A stretch of DNA of 6,717 nucleotides from Solirubrobacterales bacterium (GTDB taxonomy: Bacteria; Actinomycetota; Thermoleophilia; Solirubrobacterales; Solirubrobacteraceae): assembly GCA_003151895.1 (NCBI GenBank), contig PLYX01000175.1, positions 1 to 6,717 on the forward strand, read 5' to 3'. Each line of letters starts with the position of its first letter. The stretch's first letter is position 1. Shown in pieces: positions 4,289 through 6,717 of this stretch. Under the pieces are notes generated by a model. It saw only the letters and a list, made by a program, of their open reading frames with translations. It did not search any database and was not told where the DNA came from. Made by a program: the position numbers and the translations under genes.

Positions 4289-5669
4289 CGAACTGCGGCT
4301 CGAGCTCGACCGTCCACGCCTCGGGCGCGTCGCTGCCCGTCACCGCGTGCGCGATAGCCGCCATCGGCGCGCGCGCCTTCAGCAGCATCTCGTCGAACTC
4401 CTCCTGGGGGTCCGATTGCATCACGATCGCGCCGCCCGCCCCGATCGTGGTGGTTTTGGCGCCCCCACCGGGTGGGCGGGCCCTCATCACGATCGTGCGG
4501 ATCACGATGCTGAGGTCCACGACGCCGTCGACGCCGAAGTAGCCGATCGCGCCCGAGTACACGCCTCGCGCCTCGCGCTCGATGTCGTCGATGATCTCCA
4601 TCGTACGCAGCTTCGGCGCGCCCGTCATCGACCCGCCGGGAAAGCACGCGCGCACGCAGTCGATCGGCGTGCGTCCCGGCTCCAGGGTGCCCACGACGTT
4701 GGAGATCATCTGGTGGACGGTTGTGTACTGCTCGATCACCATCAGCTCGGGCACGCGCACCGTGTCGACCTCGCACACGCGCCCGAGGTCGTTGCGCAGC
4801 AGGTCCACGATCATCACGTTTTCACTGCGATTCTTCGGGTCGCTGCGCAGCCAGTCCGCGCGCTTGCGGTCTTCACGCGTGGTGCGCCCGCGCGCAGCGG
4901 TTCCCTTCATCGGCTTGGTGGTAATGCGCCGTTCGCCGTCTTTCTCTTCCACGCGGAAGAACAACTCCGGCGAGAACGACAGAATCCGCCGCCCCTCCTG
5001 CCAATGCAGAAACGCCCCATACTCCACCGGCTGGCGTTCGCGCAGCCGTGCATACAAGGCTCCCACGCTGCCGAGCACGCGCACGCTCAAAGGAACCGTG
5101 AAGTTGAGTTGATAGACGTCGCCCGAACGAATCCATTCGTGAATCGCGGCGATCCGCTCGATGTATTGCTCTTCGGTCAGGCCAAACACCGCATCCACCG
5201 TATCTTCGGTCTGCGGTTCGTTGCCCGGCTTGTCTTCTCCGCCGCGAAAGCACTCCAGCCCCGGCGGTTCGCCGTCGGGAAAGGTCCCCGTCGTGTGATC
5301 GAAGCCATAGCAGCGCTCGTAGATGCCGAACCAGGCTAGTGGACTAGCCGAAGGTTCCGTGGCCGGGCTCACGCACGGTCCCGTCTTGGGCTCGAAGCAG
5401 CTCCCGCATTCGTAAGCGAAGAACCCGGCCGCCGTCATCCCCGCTGCAATTGCGCTTTCGACTTCGCAAAAGAGTCCGGCAATCTCCGCAGCCGTGTCGG
5501 CCACGCACACGCGAACGGGCCCGGTAAAAAGCCGCGTGCAGCACTCCTGGGCTCCAACCGGATCGCCCCCACTTGTAATGTTGGTTTTTCCGCACTCCAG
5601 CAGAACTGTGGCCGGTGTGTGTTCCACCAGCGCGTACACTTCCGCGGGAAGGGGATGCCTGCGGCTCAT
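4272..5669 (-). CDS. pabB: aminodeoxychorismate synthase component I (PabB)
   Basis: A 465-aa chorismate-binding enzyme that aminates chorismate to 4-amino-4-deoxychorismate, with ammonia from a PabA glutaminase not seen here. The KPMKGTA motif (252-258) carries Lys255, the residue that marks ADC synthases; anthranilate synthases have Ala there (PIAGT). Also visible are SGDVYQLNFT, SENVMIVDLLRNDLGR, GGSMTGAPKLRTMEI and IGAGGAIVMQSDP. The ATG at 5669 is chosen because it opens SRRHPLPAEVYALV, has AGAAG upstream, and precedes the MITE; the longer frame to 5735 only reads through that element. Oddities: an in-frame insertion (ARPPGGGAK, about 397-405) where the family usually has a short turn. 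There is also a sharp change in codon use and apparent affinity near residue 299, with the N-terminal part Acidobacteria-like and the C-terminal part actinobacterial-like. It heads the coupled operon. Confidence 0.9.
   Translation of the reverse strand: MSRRHPLPAEVYALVEHTPATVLLECGKTNITSGGDPVGAQECCTRLFTGPVRVCVADTAAEIAGLFCEVESAIAAGMTAAGFFAYECGSCFEPKTGPCVSPATEPSASPLAWFGIYERCYGFDHTTGTFPDGEPPGLECFRGGEDKPGNEPQTEDTVDAVFGLTEEQYIERIAAIHEWIRSGDVYQLNFTVPLSVRVLGSVGALYARLRERQPVEYGAFLHWQEGRRILSFSPELFFRVEEKDGERRITTKPMKGTAARGRTTREDRKRADWLRSDPKNRSENVMIVDLLRNDLGRVCEVDTVRVPELMVIEQYTTVHQMISNVVGTLEPGRTPIDCVRACFPGGSMTGAPKLRTMEIIDDIEREARGVYSGAIGYFGVDGVVDLSIVIRTIVMRARPPGGGAKTTTIGAGGAIVMQSDPQEEFDEMLLKARAPMAAIAHAVTGSDAPEAWTVELEPQFAGTAS
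4442..4495. repeat. inverted repeat around an in-frame insertion in pabB
   Basis: A central palindrome CCCACC G GGTGGG (4464-4476) lies inside a wider inverted pair, 4442-4452 with 4485-4495, that matches at 10 of 11 positions. The centre encodes the extra PPGGGA stretch. The core differs from the CATGGGG repeats, so membership in the same family is unproven. Confidence 0.4.
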
Positions 5670-5681
5670 ACTCAATCTTCT

Positions 5682-5814
5682 AGAGCGTGTTTCAAAAACC
5701 CGTTTTGTGTCAGGGCACGACTTCAGTCGTGCCAAAAAGTCCGGGGAAAACGATGGGTTTTAACCCCTGAGGGACTGCTGCCGCAATGCGATGGTCATTT
5801 TTGAAACACGCTCT
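5682..5814. mobile_element. MITE-like non-autonomous element
   Basis: Perfect 17-bp terminal inverted repeats, AGAGCGTGTTTCAAAAA (5682-5698) and its complement (5798-5814), bound a 133-bp non-coding element. Inside are two hairpins: GGCACGAC/GTCGTGCC (5714-5721 with 5726-5733) and a longer one joining 5738-5751 with 5757-5776. The second hairpin has three paired blocks: AGTCC/GGACT, GGGG/CCCC and AAAAC/GTTTT. No clear target duplication flanks it. The inner sequence recalls repeats common in Acidobacteriota genomes, from memory. It lies 12 nt upstream of the pabB ATG and just downstream of the Ig-like gene stop, so it may separate or terminate transcription and could supply the pabB upstream region. 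The transposase family is unassigned; IS5-like ends are possible. Confidence 0.8.
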
Positions 5815-5827
5815 TGACTGCTTCTCG

Positions 5828-6717
5828 CTACTGCACCGTCAACACCATCTTGGTGTTCTGCGTAATAGCGGAAATGCCATTGCTGGACTGTCCAGTCACG
5901 GTCACTGTGTAGGTGCCCGCCGGCGTAGGCAGATTGGTGGGCGGGCCATGGTGGAAGTAGTAATAGCGCGGGTTGCATCCGGTAGTGCCCAGCATGGTGA
6001 AAAGACCCACCAGCGCCACCAGCGCCAGCCGGCTCAGCCATGCGCGCCGGCGCGCTCCCCAGGCCAGTCCGCCCAGACCAAGCACTCCGGGCAGCAGAAT
6101 CGCCCATGCGACCGGGGCGCTGTCGCTGCCGCCGGGCGGCATTGCCCGGGCGGCTGTTCCCGCAGCCTGTGTCTGCAGCACCATCGAGCTGACAGGAGGG
6201 CACGCGGAAGCGGGCGAGCCGGTTGGGCAGCTGGTGGGAGTGGTCGGCTGAATCTCCACGCTCTCCGGGGTAAACGAGCACGACGCCTGATTGGGAAGCC
6301 CCGAGCACGAGAGCGTCACGAACATCGGCGATGTCAGCGCGGAAGGGTTCACGGGCACAATCGTCACATTGATCGTTCCGGCGTCGCCGGCCGTGAGCAC
6401 CAGGGGCAGCGCGGACGGCGCTACCGGAGCCAAGGTCAACTGAAAACTGGGTGTGGTTCCGGCGAGAGACTGCACGCTCGTCGACTGCGAAGTCGAGGCC
6501 AAGTGTGTGGCGTCGCCACTATAAACCGCGCGCAGGCTATGCAGGCCGCCGGCCATGGTCAAGACAGAAGAGGCCTGGCCCGTTGGGTTCAGCGCCACCT
6601 CTGCCAGCCGCCGTCCACCTTCTTCGATGTCGACCGCGCCCGCTGCCGGAAGACCGTCTGCCCCGGTCACGCTCATCAGAACGGCAGCCTTAGTTTGTCC
6701 GCCCTGGTCGCTGGTGG
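5828..6717 (-). CDS. Ig-like repeat membrane protein, C-terminal part (5' end off the window)
   Basis: The frame is open to the right edge, so the start is missing; 295 residues are visible. The first ~85 form a bacterial Ig-like repeat (Big_3 type) with the typical HSLRAVYSGDATHLAST strand. A second beta-rich stretch (about 86-160) contains LTAGDAGTINVTIVP and a Cys-containing CSGLPNQASCSF. A Ser/Thr/Pro-rich linker leads to two hydrophobic segments (about 201-220 and 229-245) separated by GARRRAWLSR, and the second ends in GTTGC. The tail RYYYFHHGPPTNLPTPAGTY and YTVTVTGQSSNG forms another beta module. This C-terminal arrangement is familiar from large Acidobacteriota surface proteins. The role is probably cell-surface adhesion or architecture, which is inferred. 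The gene stops 14 nt from the MITE-like element. An internal ATG at 6676 is not a supported start, because the domain continues upstream of it. Confidence 0.8.
   Translation of the reverse strand, partial: TSDQGGQTKAAVLMSVTGADGLPAAGAVDIEEGGRRLAEVALNPTGQASSVLTMAGGLHSLRAVYSGDATHLASTSQSTSVQSLAGTTPSFQLTLAPVAPSALPLVLTAGDAGTINVTIVPVNPSALTSPMFVTLSCSGLPNQASCSFTPESVEIQPTTPTSCPTGSPASACPPVSSMVLQTQAAGTAARAMPPGGSDSAPVAWAILLPGVLGLGGLAWGARRRAWLSRLALVALVGLFTMLGTTGCNPRYYYFHHGPPTNLPTPAGTYTVTVTGQSSNGISAITQNTKMVLTVQ

Noticed and set aside
4347..5339. 330-codon plus-strand open frame antisense to pabB
   Set aside because: Shadow frame rich in His, Arg and Ala; pabB on the other strand carries all family motifs.
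5670..5735. Upstream extension of PabB to an ATG at 5735
   Set aside because: It lies largely inside the MITE-like element; the conserved protein begins at the ATG at 5669.

Overview
The window reads as GC-rich DNA from a soil-type bacterium, but it does not look like one uniform genome. From about 768 to about 4775 the genes have almost exclusively G or C at third codon positions, and the tRNA gene has no encoded CCA. The P450, GNAT and NYN sequences recall Actinomycetota (Thermoleophilia-like), from memory of the families. From about 4860 to the right edge, codon use is more relaxed. There the MITE-like repeat and the Ig-like membrane protein recall Acidobacteriota. The change falls inside one gene, pabB, so the window is either a natural recombinant or a metagenome assembly chimera. 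No taxonomic claim is better than that.

Layout: the first ~105 bases are the 3' end of a group II intron (catalytic domain V and domain VI with a bulged adenosine). A hairpin spacer follows, then the broken start of an NYN-domain nuclease gene (316-654, + strand). A cytochrome P450 gene reads leftward (768-2177). Its upstream region holds two related hairpins whose stems covary (2199-2281), followed by a tRNA gene with anticodon UAA (2293-2365, + strand). That tRNA folds as a perfect class I tRNA with a 4-nt variable loop, which is not the form expected for bacterial tRNA-Leu.

From 5669 down to 2389 a leftward operon runs: pabB (aminodeoxychorismate synthase component I, PMKGT motif), a 17-codon mini-ORF, a GNAT acetyltransferase, an acetylpolyamine amidohydrolase/histone-deacetylase-like enzyme, and a small chorismate-mutase-family protein with an IPMMQP motif. 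Every junction is a 4-nt start/stop overlap (ATGA or GTGA), which implies tight translational coupling. PabB plus a PapB-type mutase suggests a route from chorismate to a 4-amino-aryl product, as in p-aminophenylalanine biosynthesis. The acetyltransferase/deacetylase pair and the nearby P450 could then modify or mask that product. The function of the set is inference.

Short palindromic GC-rich repeats occur inside reading frames here. One element (22 of 27 bases shared) sits in frame in both the P450 and the amidohydrolase, giving PHDGGQAG and PHGGGQAG. pabB carries a comparable in-frame insertion with a different palindrome. Upstream of pabB lies a 133-bp MITE-like element with perfect 17-bp inverted ends. 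Beyond it is the C-terminal part of an Ig-like repeat protein that runs off the right edge.
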